Source: Streptomyces sp. GS7
GTDB lineage: Bacteria; Actinomycetota; Actinomycetes; Streptomycetales; Streptomycetaceae
Reading direction: 5' to 3'
DNA: 64,000 bases
Assembly (NCBI RefSeq): GCF_009834125.1
Contig: NZ_CP047146.1
Coordinates: 7,968,501 to 8,032,500, forward strand
A program made the translations under genes and the position numbers. Shown in pieces: positions 26,650 to 34,218 of the stretch (position 1 is the stretch's first letter; each line of letters opens with the position of its first letter). The notes beneath the pieces were generated by a model. That model was not told the DNA's origin. It did no database searches and saw only the letters and a list, made by a program, of their open reading frames with translations.

Positions 26650-27278
26650 CGGTGTGCATCCGGCCCGGGACGTGGCGGCGCACCGCGGCGCTCACGGCAC
26701 TGGCCCTGGCCGCTGCGGGCTGCGGGATCCGCGGGACGTCCGTGCCGGTCGACGCGGGCGGGGCGCCGTCGCGGGTGAGCTGCAAGGCCCCGGCCGCCGA
26801 GCCGGAGCCGGGCGCGACCGCCGCGGTGCAGGTCTCGGTCTACCTGGTGTGCGGTTCGGCGCTGGCCCAGGTGGAGCGGATGGTGCCGCCGCCCAAGGGG
26901 ACCACGGCGGCGGAGGTCCGGCTGATGTCGGCCCGGACACTGCTCGCCGAGTTGCAGCGGCAGCCGCTGCCCGAGGAGGTCAGGGCCGGGTTCAGCACGG
27001 TGCTGCCCAGGGAACTGCGGGTCGACGGGCCGCGGTCCGGCGATCCGGAGGAGGCGCTGCGGCTGTCGGTGCAGCCGGACGATCTGCCGTCGTTCGCGCT
27101 GGCGCAGCTGGTGTGCACGTACGGGGCGAGCAGTGCGCTGGGCCGGACGCACGCGGCGCTGCTGGGCGGCCCGGGTGCGGGTGCGCCGCACCGCTACGAC
27201 TGCTCGGCGGACGTGCTGACCAATCCGGACATCGCGCAGCGGACGGGCTGGGGCGATCCGCTGTCCGAGCAGAGCTGA
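26646..27278 (+). CDS. Lipoprotein of the afsQ operon
   Basis: 210 residues. A signal peptide with lipobox ALAAAGC ends at about Cys-24, so it is anchored to the outer face of the membrane. The mature protein has several cysteines (VSCKAP, YLVCGS, LVCTYG, YDCSAD) that could form disulfides, and resembles the GerMN-free lipoproteins found after AfsQ2; I do not recognise a firm domain. The ATG overlaps the afsQ2 stop in ATGA, so translation is coupled. This matches the third gene of the S. coelicolor afsQ operon, and I infer that it modulates AfsQ2 signal sensing. Confidence 0.88.
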   Translation: MTVCIRPGTWRRTAALTALALAAAGCGIRGTSVPVDAGGAPSRVSCKAPAAEPEPGATAAVQVSVYLVCGSALAQVERMVPPPKGTTAAEVRLMSARTLLAELQRQPLPEEVRAGFSTVLPRELRVDGPRSGDPEEALRLSVQPDDLPSFALAQLVCTYGASSALGRTHAALLGGPGAGAPHRYDCSADVLTNPDIAQRTGWGDPLSEQS

Positions 27279-27292
27279 GCGGCGCCGCGCCG

Positions 27293-27319
27293 AGGGGCCC
27301 GGCGGCGTTCGGGGCCCCT
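27293..27319 (+). terminator. Terminator after the afsQ operon
   Basis: An 8-bp stem of AGGGGCCC with GGGCCCCT (27293-27300 and 27312-27319) and an 11-nt loop lies just after the lipoprotein stop codon. Confidence 0.6.
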
Positions 27320-27402
27320 GTACGGCCGGGCCGTTCGTCCGGCCGAGCCCGGCCTCTCCGGGCGGCGGAACCGCGGCCCCCGCTACCGGCGTCCTGGCCT
27401 GT

Positions 27403-27948
27403 GTGCAGCGTCATGGCCCTGGCGGCACCGTCGCCCCCCGTTTGCGCGCCACCGGAATCCTCCTCCTTGTGGTGCATCTGCTGATCGTCTGCTGGCTGAT
27501 GCTGCGTCCTCGTACGGTGCCGTGGGTGCCGGCGCCGAATCTGGAGCCGCTGGCGTCGATCCACGCCGAGCTGGCGCGCGGTACGTGGCAGGCGGTGTGG
27601 CACCTGGGCGGTTCGGTGCTGCTGCTGGCGCCGCTGGGGGTGCTGCTGCCACTGGCGGGCGGCCGGTTGAACGTTTCCCCGCTGGGGTCCCTGGCCCGTA
27701 CCGTCTTCGCCGGAGCGATGATCGCGCTGGCCATCGAGGTGCTCCAGTCCGGGGTGCCGGGGCAGGTCCCGGACATCGACACCGCGCTGCTGAGCACCCT
27801 GGGGGTGGCACTGGCCCACCTGGCCGTCGTCCCCGGGGCGCGGTCCCGTCTCCGCCGCCGGTACGAGCACCCCAGGGGTGCGACCCCGAAGATCTCCAGG
27901 GTCGGTCTGGCCCCGCAGGCTGACGTCTTCTCCGGCGGCCGAACCTAG
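27403..27948 (+). CDS. VanZ-like membrane protein
   Basis: 181 residues. Four hydrophobic segments (about 14-34, 63-84, 97-114, 124-142) with LMLRPRTVPW and the acidic/polar region EVLQSGVPGQVPDIDTALLSTLG, the pattern of the VanZ family (PF04892-like). VanZ confers low-level teicoplanin resistance in enterococci; most actinomycete homologues are uncharacterised. The GTG at 27403 is taken as the start, but the N-terminus is uncertain. It follows the afsQ terminator, so it is probably transcribed separately. Confidence 0.8.
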   Translation: MQRHGPGGTVAPRLRATGILLLVVHLLIVCWLMLRPRTVPWVPAPNLEPLASIHAELARGTWQAVWHLGGSVLLLAPLGVLLPLAGGRLNVSPLGSLARTVFAGAMIALAIEVLQSGVPGQVPDIDTALLSTLGVALAHLAVVPGARSRLRRRYEHPRGATPKISRVGLAPQADVFSGGRT

Positions 27949-27957
27949 CTTTGAGGC

Positions 27958-27979
27958 ATGCGGGGCGATCGCCCCGCAT
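27958..27979. promoter_or_regulatory. 22-bp perfect palindrome upstream of the PspC gene
   Basis: A perfect 22-bp palindrome centred on GCGATCGC, with arms reading ATGCGGGGCGA. It starts 10 bp after the VanZ-like stop codon and 70 bp before the PspC start. It could be an operator or a small terminator; no known consensus is recognised. Confidence 0.5.
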
Positions 27980-27984
27980 CCGCC

Positions 27985-28041
27985 GAGAAGGACGCCGAGA
28001 AGGACGCCGAGAAGAGCGTCGAAGAGGGCGTCGAGAAGGAG
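27985..28041 (+). repeat. Degenerate 12-bp tandem repeat upstream of pspC
   Basis: About five 12-bp units based on GAGAAGGACGCC (27985-27996, 27997-28008, 28009-28020, 28021-28032, partial 28033-28041). The first two are identical. Each contains a purine-rich GAGAAGG-like element resembling a ribosome-binding site, and the last one is the actual Shine-Dalgarno of the PspC gene. Confidence 0.7.
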
Positions 28042-28048
28042 CAGCCCC

Positions 28049-28258
28049 ATGGCCGCCGCACTGGTCCGCCCCACCGACAACCGCATGATCGCCGGTGTCT
28101 GCGCCGGCCTCGCCCGCCGCTTCGGCACCCGCCCGGCCACGATGCGGGTGCTCTTCCTGCTCTCGTGCCTGCTCCCCGGTCCGCAGTTCCTGGTCTATCT
28201 GGCGCTCTGGGTGCTCCTCCCCTCGGAGGACCGGGCGAGCGGTGCCGCGGCGTGGTAG
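28049..28258 (+). CDS. PspC-domain small membrane protein
   Basis: 69 residues, almost entirely a PspC domain: RPTDNRMIAGVCAGLARRFG followed by one hydrophobic segment (about 36-62) ending LLPSEDR. PspC proteins take part in envelope-stress responses; in actinomycetes stand-alone copies are common and uncharacterised. The start is the ATG at 28049 with GAGAAGGAG eight bases upstream. It is preceded by an unusual palindrome and tandem repeats and followed by a bidirectional terminator. Confidence 0.85.
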   Translation: MAAALVRPTDNRMIAGVCAGLARRFGTRPATMRVLFLLSCLLPGPQFLVYLALWVLLPSEDRASGAAAW

Positions 28259-28283
28259 CCCCGAGATCCCCCGGGACATGACC

Positions 28284-28325
28284 GCGCCCCGCTCCGTACG
28301 GAATGCGACGTACGGAACGGGGCGC
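28284..28325. terminator. Bidirectional terminator between pspC and the small secreted protein
   Basis: A 16-bp stem with one mismatch (28284-28299 with 28310-28325) and a 10-nt loop lies between the convergent genes. Confidence 0.85.
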
Positions 28326-28371
28326 AGCGGGGGCGTCCCCTAGGGGACGGGGGAGCCGGCCGGTCGGCTGC

Positions 28372-28632
28372 TCAGTTCAGGGGGAGGTCGGGGGCCGCGA
28401 CGGGCAGACCGACGATCTGGTTGCCCTGGGGGGTGACGTGGGTCCGGATGGGGTTGCCGCCCTTCTTGACGTGGCCGGCTCCGGCGACGGTCTGGGTGCC
28501 CGACAGGCTGTGCAGCACCCCGCTGGTGTCGATCGAGTTGCCGACCGGGGCGGCGGAGGCAGCGCCCGCGGCGGTGGCGGCGAAGACGGCGCCGAGCGCG
28601 ACGGCACCAAGAGTCTTGACAGTCTGCTTCAT
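28372..28632 (-). CDS. Small secreted protein
   Basis: 86 residues with a Sec signal peptide (MKQTVKTLGAVALGAVFAA, cleavage near ASAAP) leaving a mature peptide of about 57 residues. The mature part is hydrophilic, without cysteine, and ends VAAPDLPLN. It belongs to the plentiful small exported proteins of Streptomyces; I do not recognise a function. The start is the ATG at 28630-28632 with GAGGAC upstream. It is too short and lacks the repeats expected of a chaplin, so that label is not used. Confidence 0.78.
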   Translation of the reverse strand: MKQTVKTLGAVALGAVFAATAAGAASAAPVGNSIDTSGVLHSLSGTQTVAGAGHVKKGGNPIRTHVTPQGNQIVGLPVAAPDLPLN

Positions 28633-28716
28633 CGAATTACGTCCTCGTGATGGGGGCTTGACCGGCTAAGAAACCTAGTGATTGCGCCACCACCGCCGCA
28701 AACAGCCGCCACCGCC

Positions 28717-28750
28717 GAAAAAACGGCCGGTGGACAATCCACCGGCCGTT
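28717..28750 (-). terminator. Rho-independent terminator of add
   Basis: A 13-bp perfect stem (28722-28734 with 28738-28750) with a 3-nt loop is followed, on the minus strand, by a run of T residues. It is a classical intrinsic terminator, unusual here for its T-run. Confidence 0.92.
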
Positions 28751-28774
28751 GCGCTAAGTCTTTTTCCTGATCAC

Positions 28775-29935
28775 TCACTCAGCGTCAGATCCCTTGTTGG
28801 CAAGGGGACTTGTGGCGCTCTGGCGAAACAGCCACTCGGACCGGAGTTCCGCATATCCGGGCTTGATGACGTCATTGATCATGGCCAGACGTTCATCGAA
28901 AGGAATGAAGGCCGACTTCATGGCATTGACCGTGAACCACTGCATGTCGTCGAGGGTGTAGCGGAATGTCTTCACCAGGTGCTCGAATTCCCGCGACATG
29001 CTGGTGCCGCTCATCAGGCGGTTGTCGGTGTTGACCGTGAGGCGGAACTGCAGCCGGCGCAGCAGGCCGATGGGGTGCTCCGCATAGGAAGTGGCGGCGC
29101 CGGTCTGGAGGTTGGAGGTGGGGCACATCTCCAGCGGGATGCGCTTGTCGCGGACGTACGAGGCGAGCCGGCCGAGGGCGACGGAGCCGTCCTCACCGAC
29201 CTCGATGTCGTCGATGATGCGGACGCCGTGGCCGAGGCGGTCGGCGCCGCACCACTGGAGCGCCTGCCAGATGGAGGGCAGGCCGAAGGCTTCACCGGCG
29301 TGGATGGTGAAGTGGTTGTTCTCCCGCTTGAGGTATTCGAAGGCGTCGAGGTGGCGGGTGGGCGGGTAGCCGGCCTCGGCGCCCGCGATGTCGAAGCCGA
29401 CGACGCCCGAGTCGCGGTAGCGGTTGGCGAGTTCGGCGATCTCCAGGGCGCGGGCGGCGTGCCGCATGGCGGTGAGCAGGGCGCCGACGCGGATGCGGTG
29501 GCCGTTCTCGCGGGCGCGCCGCTCGCCCTCCCGGAAGCCGTCGTTGACGGCCTCGACGACCTCTTCGAGGCTGAGGCCCTGCTCCAGGTGCTGTTCGGGG
29601 GCGTAGCGCACCTCGGCGTAGACGACGCCGTCGGCGGCCAGGTCCTCGGCGCACTCGGCGGCGACCCGGGTCAGCGCCTCGCGGGTCTGCATGACGGCAC
29701 AGGTGTGCGCGAAGGTCTCCAGGTAGCGCTCCAGCGAGCCGGAGTCGGCGGCCTCGCGGAACCAGATCCCGAGCTTCTCCGGGTCGGTTTCGGGGAGGCC
29801 GGGGTATCCGTTCTCGCCGGCCAGGTCGACGACGGTACCGGGGCGCAGCCCGCCGTCGAGGTGGTCGTGGAGCAGGACCTTGGGGGCGCGGAGGATCTGT
29901 TCGGCGGTCGGCAGGTTACTCGTCTCGCTCGTCAT
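28775..29935 (-). CDS. add: Adenosine deaminase
   Basis: Deaminates adenosine and deoxyadenosine to inosine forms, feeding purine nucleoside phosphorylase. The 386 residues show the metallo-dependent hydrolase set: the N-terminal metal site [14 protein letters not shown] (HxH type, with DH in place of the usual HxHL context), HAGEAFG, the catalytic loop DRLGHGVRI, and the C-terminal metal/catalytic [11 protein letters not shown]. The start is the ATG at 29933-29935. A -10-like TAGAGT ends six bases upstream, so the mRNA is likely leaderless, and the shared nucleoside operator sits just behind it. The gene ends in an intrinsic terminator and is monocistronic. Confidence 0.96.
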   Translation of the reverse strand: MTSETSNLPTAEQILRAPKVLLHDHLDGGLRPGTVVDLAGENGYPGLPETDPEKLGIWFREAADSGSLERYLETFAHTCAVMQTREALTRVAAECAEDLAADGVVYAEVRYAPEQHLEQGLSLEEVVEAVNDGFREGERRARENGHRIRVGALLTAMRHAARALEIAELANRYRDSGVVGFDIAGAEAGYPPTRHLDAFEYLKRENNHFTIHAGEAFGLPSIWQALQWCGADRLGHGVRIIDDIEVGEDGSVALGRLASYVRDKRIPLEMCPTSNLQTGAATSYAEHPIGLLRRLQFRLTVNTDNRLMSGTSMSREFEHLVKTFRYTLDDMQWFTVNAMKSAFIPFDERLAMINDVIKPGYAELRSEWLFRQSATSPLANKGSDAE

Positions 29936-29951
29936 TGCCGCACTCTAGCCC

Positions 29952-29963
29952 CTACGCGCGTAG
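29952..29963. promoter_or_regulatory. Perfect CTACGCGCGTAG operator in front of add
   Basis: The perfect palindrome lies in the spacer just upstream of the -10-like TAGAGT (minus strand, 29947-29942). It is the third perfect copy in the window. Confidence 0.82.
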
Positions 29964-30038
29964 ATCAGACCGAACGATACGTAACAGTGACCCGTCCACA
30001 GGGTGGACAGTGCGCCGCCTTCTGTCATCGTTCTCGGC

Positions 30039-30806
30039 ATGGCTCAGCAAGCGCTACCGGTGCGCGAGGCCCGGCTGGGAAAACCACTGGGATCGGCGGG
30101 GACGGAAAAGGCGGTGAGCGGTGTCGCTCTCTTATTGCCCGGGGGCGGGCCGACCGGGCTGCGGCGGCCGTCACCGGTGCCGGCGCTCGCGGTGCGCCCG
30201 CTGGCGGCCCGGCTGGCGAGGGCCGGCCGGCCCGAGGGGCTGACGGCCCACGTAGTGCACTACCGCTGCCGCGGCTGGAACGGCGCCGCCGCGCATCCGG
30301 CGCGGGACGCCTCCTGGGCGCTGGAGGAGGTGGTACGGCGCTACGGCGACGTCCCGGTGGCGCTGGTCGGCACCGGCATGGGCGCCCGCGCCGCGCTGCA
30401 CGCCGCCGGCCACCCGGCCGTCAACTCCGTCCTGGCGATAGCCCCTTGGCTGCCCGACCCGCGCCGGGACGACGTCGATCCCGACCCGGTCAAGCAGCTC
30501 ATCGGCCGGCAGGTACTGCTGGTGCACGGCACCAACGACGAGCGGGTCGACCCCGAACTCTCCTACCGCTACGCCGAGCGGGCCAAGAAGGTCAATCGCG
30601 ACACCTGCCGCTTCGAGGTGCACTCCGACGGCCACTCGCTGCACCAGCACCGCTCCGAAGTCTGGGCGCTGGCCGCGGACTTCATGCTCGGTTCACTGTT
30701 CACCCGGAACTTCGCCCGGCCGGTGAAGGACGCCCTGGCCGCCCCGCCGCCCCTGGGGCTGCGGATGCCGCTGGCGTCGGGGTTCGGGCGGTCGCTGCGG
30801 TACTGA
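30039..30806 (+). CDS. Alpha/beta hydrolase-fold protein lacking the nucleophile serine
   Basis: 255 residues with the alpha/beta hydrolase pattern: an oxyanion-region strand GVALLLPGGGP, the nucleophile elbow, an acid-bearing LLVHGTNDERVDP and the terminal histidine in SDGHSLHQH. The elbow, however, reads GTGMGA: the serine of GxSxG is replaced by glycine. Acid and histidine are present. It may be inactive, may bind a ligand, or may use another residue. The start is the ATG at 30039; an upstream in-frame start adds 12 residues. It is divergent from add and convergent with the LysR gene. Confidence 0.85.
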   Translation: MAQQALPVREARLGKPLGSAGTEKAVSGVALLLPGGGPTGLRRPSPVPALAVRPLAARLARAGRPEGLTAHVVHYRCRGWNGAAAHPARDASWALEEVVRRYGDVPVALVGTGMGARAALHAAGHPAVNSVLAIAPWLPDPRRDDVDPDPVKQLIGRQVLLVHGTNDERVDPELSYRYAERAKKVNRDTCRFEVHSDGHSLHQHRSEVWALAADFMLGSLFTRNFARPVKDALAAPPPLGLRMPLASGFGRSLRY

Positions 30807-30824
30807 GCGGTAGGGCGGCGGCCC

Positions 30825-31844
30825 TCAGCGGGGCAGCAGCCGTCCCCGCCGGCTCAGCAGGAACTTCTTGAACGCGGCCACCGGCGGAGCATCCGGATGG
30901 CCGTCCAGCCACGCCACGCCGATCTCCCGGACGGCGCGCGGGGCGGTCACGGTCAGTTCGGCGACGCCGGGCCGGGGCACCGCGGGCGGCGGCAGCAGGG
31001 CCACGCCCAGGCCGGCCGCGACCAGGCCGCGCAAGGTCTCGGCCTCCTCGCCCTCGAACGCGATGCGCGGGGTGAACCCGGCCTCGGCGCACAGCGCGTC
31101 GGTGATCCGGCGCAGGCCGTAGCCCGGTTCGAGGGTGACGAAGAGTTCGCCGGCGGCCTCCGCGAGCCGGATGCGCTTGCGGGCGGCCAGCGGGTGGTCG
31201 TCCGGGACGACGAGGCGGAGCTTCTGCTCGTCGAGCCGGCGGGCGACCAGGTCCGGGTAGTCGGGGACCGGGGAGGTCAGGCAGAGGTCGAGGTCGCCGG
31301 CCCGCAGCCGTTCGATCATCGCCTCGCCGTAGTTCTGGACGAGCTGGAAGCGGACCCCCGGGTGGTCGGCGCGGAAGCTGCGGATCAGGCCGGGGACGGT
31401 CTCCGGGCCGAGCGTGTGCAGAAAGCCGAAGGCGACCTTCCCGGCGGCCGGGTCGGCGTCGGCGCGGACGGAGTCGGTGGCCCGCTCCAGGTCGGTGAGG
31501 GCGCGCTCGGCGGCGGCGAGGAAGCCGCGGCCGGCCGGGGTGAGGGAGAGGGTGCGGCCGTGCCGGGCGAAGAGCGCGACGCCGAGGTCGCTCTCCAGCC
31601 GGACGATGGCGCGGCTGAGGGTGGGCTGTGGCATGCCGAGTTCGTGTGCGGCGCGGGTGACGTGCTCGTGCCGGGCGACGGCGGCGAACTGGGCGAGCCG
31701 CGGGGCGAGCGCCAGCGCCCAGGAGCCCGGGCCCAGCTCGGCGGGCTCCGGGCCCTCGGGCGGAGCGCCGCGCAGGCGCTCCGGAGTGTGTTTTGTGTTG
31801 CGAGCTTGCAACAGAGGCGGTTGTGAGCTGCGGTCATGTGGCAC
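30825..31844 (-). CDS. LysR-family transcriptional regulator
   Basis: 339 residues. The winged HTH is at about 51-105 (FAAVARHEHVTRAAHELGMP then QPTLSRAIVRLESDLG), followed by a periplasmic-binding-protein-like effector domain. The start is chosen as GTG 31844, seven bases after a minus-strand -10-like CATAAT, which implies a leaderless mRNA; an upstream ATG at 31871 would put coding sequence over the palindrome expected to be its operator. The gene is divergent from an MFS exporter, the standard LysR arrangement, so it probably controls that transporter in response to an exported compound. Confidence 0.9.
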   Translation of the reverse strand: MPHDRSSQPPLLQARNTKHTPERLRGAPPEGPEPAELGPGSWALALAPRLAQFAAVARHEHVTRAAHELGMPQPTLSRAIVRLESDLGVALFARHGRTLSLTPAGRGFLAAAERALTDLERATDSVRADADPAAGKVAFGFLHTLGPETVPGLIRSFRADHPGVRFQLVQNYGEAMIERLRAGDLDLCLTSPVPDYPDLVARRLDEQKLRLVVPDDHPLAARKRIRLAEAAGELFVTLEPGYGLRRITDALCAEAGFTPRIAFEGEEAETLRGLVAAGLGVALLPPPAVPRPGVAELTVTAPRAVREIGVAWLDGHPDAPPVAAFKKFLLSRRGRLLPR

Positions 31845-31864
31845 GGCATCGATTATGGCGTTTC

Positions 31865-31881
31865 CATGCATTGGACGCATG
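31865..31881. promoter_or_regulatory. LysR-type operator CATGC-N7-GCATG
   Basis: A 17-bp dyad between the divergent LysR and MFS genes. It overlaps TTGGAC (31871-31876), a possible -35 of the MFS promoter whose -10 would be TACGTT (31896-31901), six bases before the MFS ATG. Confidence 0.6.
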
Positions 31882-31907
31882 AAGTAGGGGGGGCCTACGT
31901 TCGACGT

Positions 31908-33227
31908 ATGCCTCCCGCTGATACCGGGGCGTCCGTCACCGACCGTGCGGCCGCCTCTCCCCAGTCGTCCACCGACACCTCCTCCATCGCCGCCGCCCCC
32001 GACCCCGAGTCGGACAAGCTGCGGCCGGGCGGCCCCGGCTACCGCCGGATGAGCCTCGCCCTCTTCGCCGCCGGAGTGGCCACCTTCGCCCTCCTCTACT
32101 CCACCCAGGCGCTGCTGCCCGCCATCTCCGGCGACCTCAACGTCTCCCCCGACCAGGCCAGTTGGACCGTCTCGGCGGCCACCTTCGGTCTGGCGCTGGG
32201 CGTGATCCCGCTGAGCGCGGTCTCCGAGCGCTTCGGCCGCCGCACGCTGATGACGGCCTCGCTCTCCGTCGCCGCACTGATCGCGCTGCTGGTCCCGTTC
32301 GCGCCGACCCTCGGCGTACTGATCGCGCTGCGCGCCGTGCAGGGCGTCGCGCTGGCCGGGCTGCCCGCGTCGGCGATGGCGTTCCTGGCGGAGGAGGTAC
32401 GCGCCAAGGCGCTGGTCGGGGCGATCGGCCTGTTCGTGGCCGGCAACAGCATCGGCGGGATGTCCGGGCGGATCCTGACCGGCTGGGTCGCGCAGGCGTG
32501 GGGCTGGCGGGCCGCGCTCGGCGCGGTGGGCGCACTGGCCGTGGTGTGCGCGGTGGCGTTCCGGCTGCTGGTGCCCAAGGCCCGCCACTTCGCGGCGCGT
32601 TCGGTCGGCCCGCGGACGCTGGCCCGCACGCTGGGCGGCCACCTCTCCGACCCGCTGCTGCGCCGCCTCTACGGCATCGGCGCCCTGTTCATGACCGTCT
32701 TCGGCGCGGTCTACACGGTGATCGGCTACCGCCTGGTCGCCGCGCCGTTCAACCTGCCGCAGGGCATCGTCGGCTCGATCTTCATCGTCTACCTGGTCGG
32801 TACGGTCTCCTCGGCCGCGGCCGGCACGCTGGTCGGCCGGATGGGCCGCCGCGGCGCCCTCTACCTGGCCGTCGGCACCACCTCCACCGGTCTGCTGCTC
32901 ACCCTGGCCGCCTCGGTCGCCGCGGTGCTCGCGGGCCTGGTGCTGATCACCGCCGGCTTCTTCGCGGGCCACGCGGTCGCCTCGTCCTCGGTCAGCCGCA
33001 CCGCGAAGACCGCCCGCGCACAGGCGTCCGCGCTCTACCAGTGCGCGTACTACATCGGCAGCAGCCTGGGCGGCGCCCTCGGCGCGGTCGCCTTCCGCGC
33101 CGCCGGCTGGCAGGGCACCGTCCTGCTCGGCCTGGCCGCGATGGCCGGCGCGGCGTCGATCACCCTCTACGCCACGCGCAAGGCGGTGGCCGAGCGGCGG
33201 CTGCTGAGCCTGGCGAGGGCCGCGTAA
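31908..33227 (+). CDS. MFS transporter (DHA1-type, sugar/drug efflux)
   Basis: 439 residues with a polar N-terminal extension of about 50 residues and twelve membrane segments. The A-type motif between segments 2 and 3 reads SERFGRRTLM, and VSRTAKTARAQASALYQ lies in the second half. The closest families are proton-driven exporters of the DHA1 group. The ATG at 31908 is six bases downstream of a -10-like element, suggesting a leaderless mRNA. The divergent LysR gene and the shared palindrome indicate local control. Substrate unknown. Confidence 0.9.
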   Translation: MPPADTGASVTDRAAASPQSSTDTSSIAAAPDPESDKLRPGGPGYRRMSLALFAAGVATFALLYSTQALLPAISGDLNVSPDQASWTVSAATFGLALGVIPLSAVSERFGRRTLMTASLSVAALIALLVPFAPTLGVLIALRAVQGVALAGLPASAMAFLAEEVRAKALVGAIGLFVAGNSIGGMSGRILTGWVAQAWGWRAALGAVGALAVVCAVAFRLLVPKARHFAARSVGPRTLARTLGGHLSDPLLRRLYGIGALFMTVFGAVYTVIGYRLVAAPFNLPQGIVGSIFIVYLVGTVSSAAAGTLVGRMGRRGALYLAVGTTSTGLLLTLAASVAAVLAGLVLITAGFFAGHAVASSSVSRTAKTARAQASALYQCAYYIGSSLGGALGAVAFRAAGWQGTVLLGLAAMAGAASITLYATRKAVAERRLLSLARAA

Positions 33228-33251
33228 CCGCCCGCCCGATACGGCCCTCCG

Positions 33252-33310
33252 GGGCCGCGCGAGCCGAAGGGCCCGTTCCGCCACCTGTCCTGGTGGGGCG
33301 GGCTCTTCGT
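33252..33310 (+). repeat. 59-bp direct repeat, left copy (contains terminator)
   Basis: It matches 36787-36845 at 54 of 59 positions; the first 25 bases are identical. It contains a hairpin (see terminator). The copies bracket a 3.5-kb block of accessory-looking genes. Confidence 0.85.
33271..33303 (+). terminator. Terminator after the MFS gene
   Basis: A 13-bp stem (33271-33283 with 33291-33303, three G-U pairs) with a 7-nt loop is followed by a CT-rich tail. It lies about 45 bp after the MFS stop codon. Confidence 0.75.
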
Positions 33311-33471
33311 CTTCTTCGCGCTCTTCGTCGCTCGGCCCGCCACCGCACGCACGGCGCTCACGGTCACACACCGCGCGCTGCGATGACCGGCCACACACGT
33401 GAACGTCAAGGCGTCGCGGAGCGGGCCAGGGCGCCTCTGTCGACCGTAGCGGGCCACCGTAGGCTGCCCGC

Positions 33472-34113
33472 ATGATCCGTGCTGTCGCGTTCGATGTCGG
33501 CGAAACCCTGATCAGAGACGACCGCGGATGGGGCGCGTGGGCCGACTGGCTCGGCGTCGGCCGGCACACGCTGTCCGCCTTGGTCGGCGCGGTGGTGGCA
33601 CAGGGACGGGACAACGCCGAGGCGCTTCGGCTCGTCCGGCCGGGTATCGACGTCGAGGCGGAGCGGGCAGCGATGGAGCGGGCCGGCCTGGGCGAGTTCC
33701 TGGATGAGACCGATCTGTACCCCGACGTCCGGTCGTCCCTGGCCGCGCTCCGCGATTCCGGAATGCGCGTGGTGGTGGCAGGCAACCAGACCCGGCGGGC
33801 CGGTGATCTCCTGCGCGCCCTCGACCTGCCGGTGGACGCCGTGGCCGTGTCCGGGGAATGGGGAGTGGCCAAGCCGGACCCGGACTTCTTCGCCCGCACC
33901 GTGGAACTGGCCGGGGTCGAAGCGGGCGAGGTGCTGTACGTCGGCGATCACCCGCAGAACGACATGGTTCCGGCGCGCGCTGCCGGCCTGCGCACAGCAC
34001 ACCTGCGCCGGGGGCCATGGGGGCACCTGTGGGCGGAAGACGCGAAAGCCTCGGCCGCGGACTGGCGGGTCGGCAGCCTCGCCGAGTTGGTGGACGTGCT
34101 CGTGCCCCGGTGA
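33472..34113 (+). CDS. HAD-superfamily hydrolase
   Basis: 213 residues. Motif I is FDVGETL near residues 6-12, where the first Asp is the nucleophile and the usual second Asp of DxD is Gly. Motif II lies in VVVAGNQT, motif III includes the lysine of VAKPDPDFF, and motif IV is YVGDHPQND. The cap is helical (C1 type). The start is the ATG at 33472. Phosphatase activity on a small metabolite is likely; the DxG variant is known from several HAD subgroups and need not abolish activity. It is the first gene after the left direct repeat. Confidence 0.9.
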   Translation: MIRAVAFDVGETLIRDDRGWGAWADWLGVGRHTLSALVGAVVAQGRDNAEALRLVRPGIDVEAERAAMERAGLGEFLDETDLYPDVRSSLAALRDSGMRVVVAGNQTRRAGDLLRALDLPVDAVAVSGEWGVAKPDPDFFARTVELAGVEAGEVLYVGDHPQNDMVPARAAGLRTAHLRRGPWGHLWAEDAKASAADWRVGSLAELVDVLVPR

Positions 34114-34218
34114 GTCAACTCGACGGCTCCGCCTGCCGGGTACGGGCAGGGCTGTTTGCGGAACCGGTGCGTGACTGCGCGGGTACGGTTCGGAGCGGCC
34201 GTACCGAACGGAGCGAGC

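Noticed and set aside
27958..28281. 107-codon frame starting in the palindrome and overlapping pspC
   Set aside because: The repeated Glu-Lys-Asp product is a translation of the 12-bp repeats and then of the wrong frame of pspC; no ribosome site precedes it.
31845..31871. Upstream ATG (31871) as the LysR start
   Set aside because: It would put coding sequence across the divergent promoter and dyad, whereas GTG 31844 has a -10-like element seven bases away. Kept only as an alternative.
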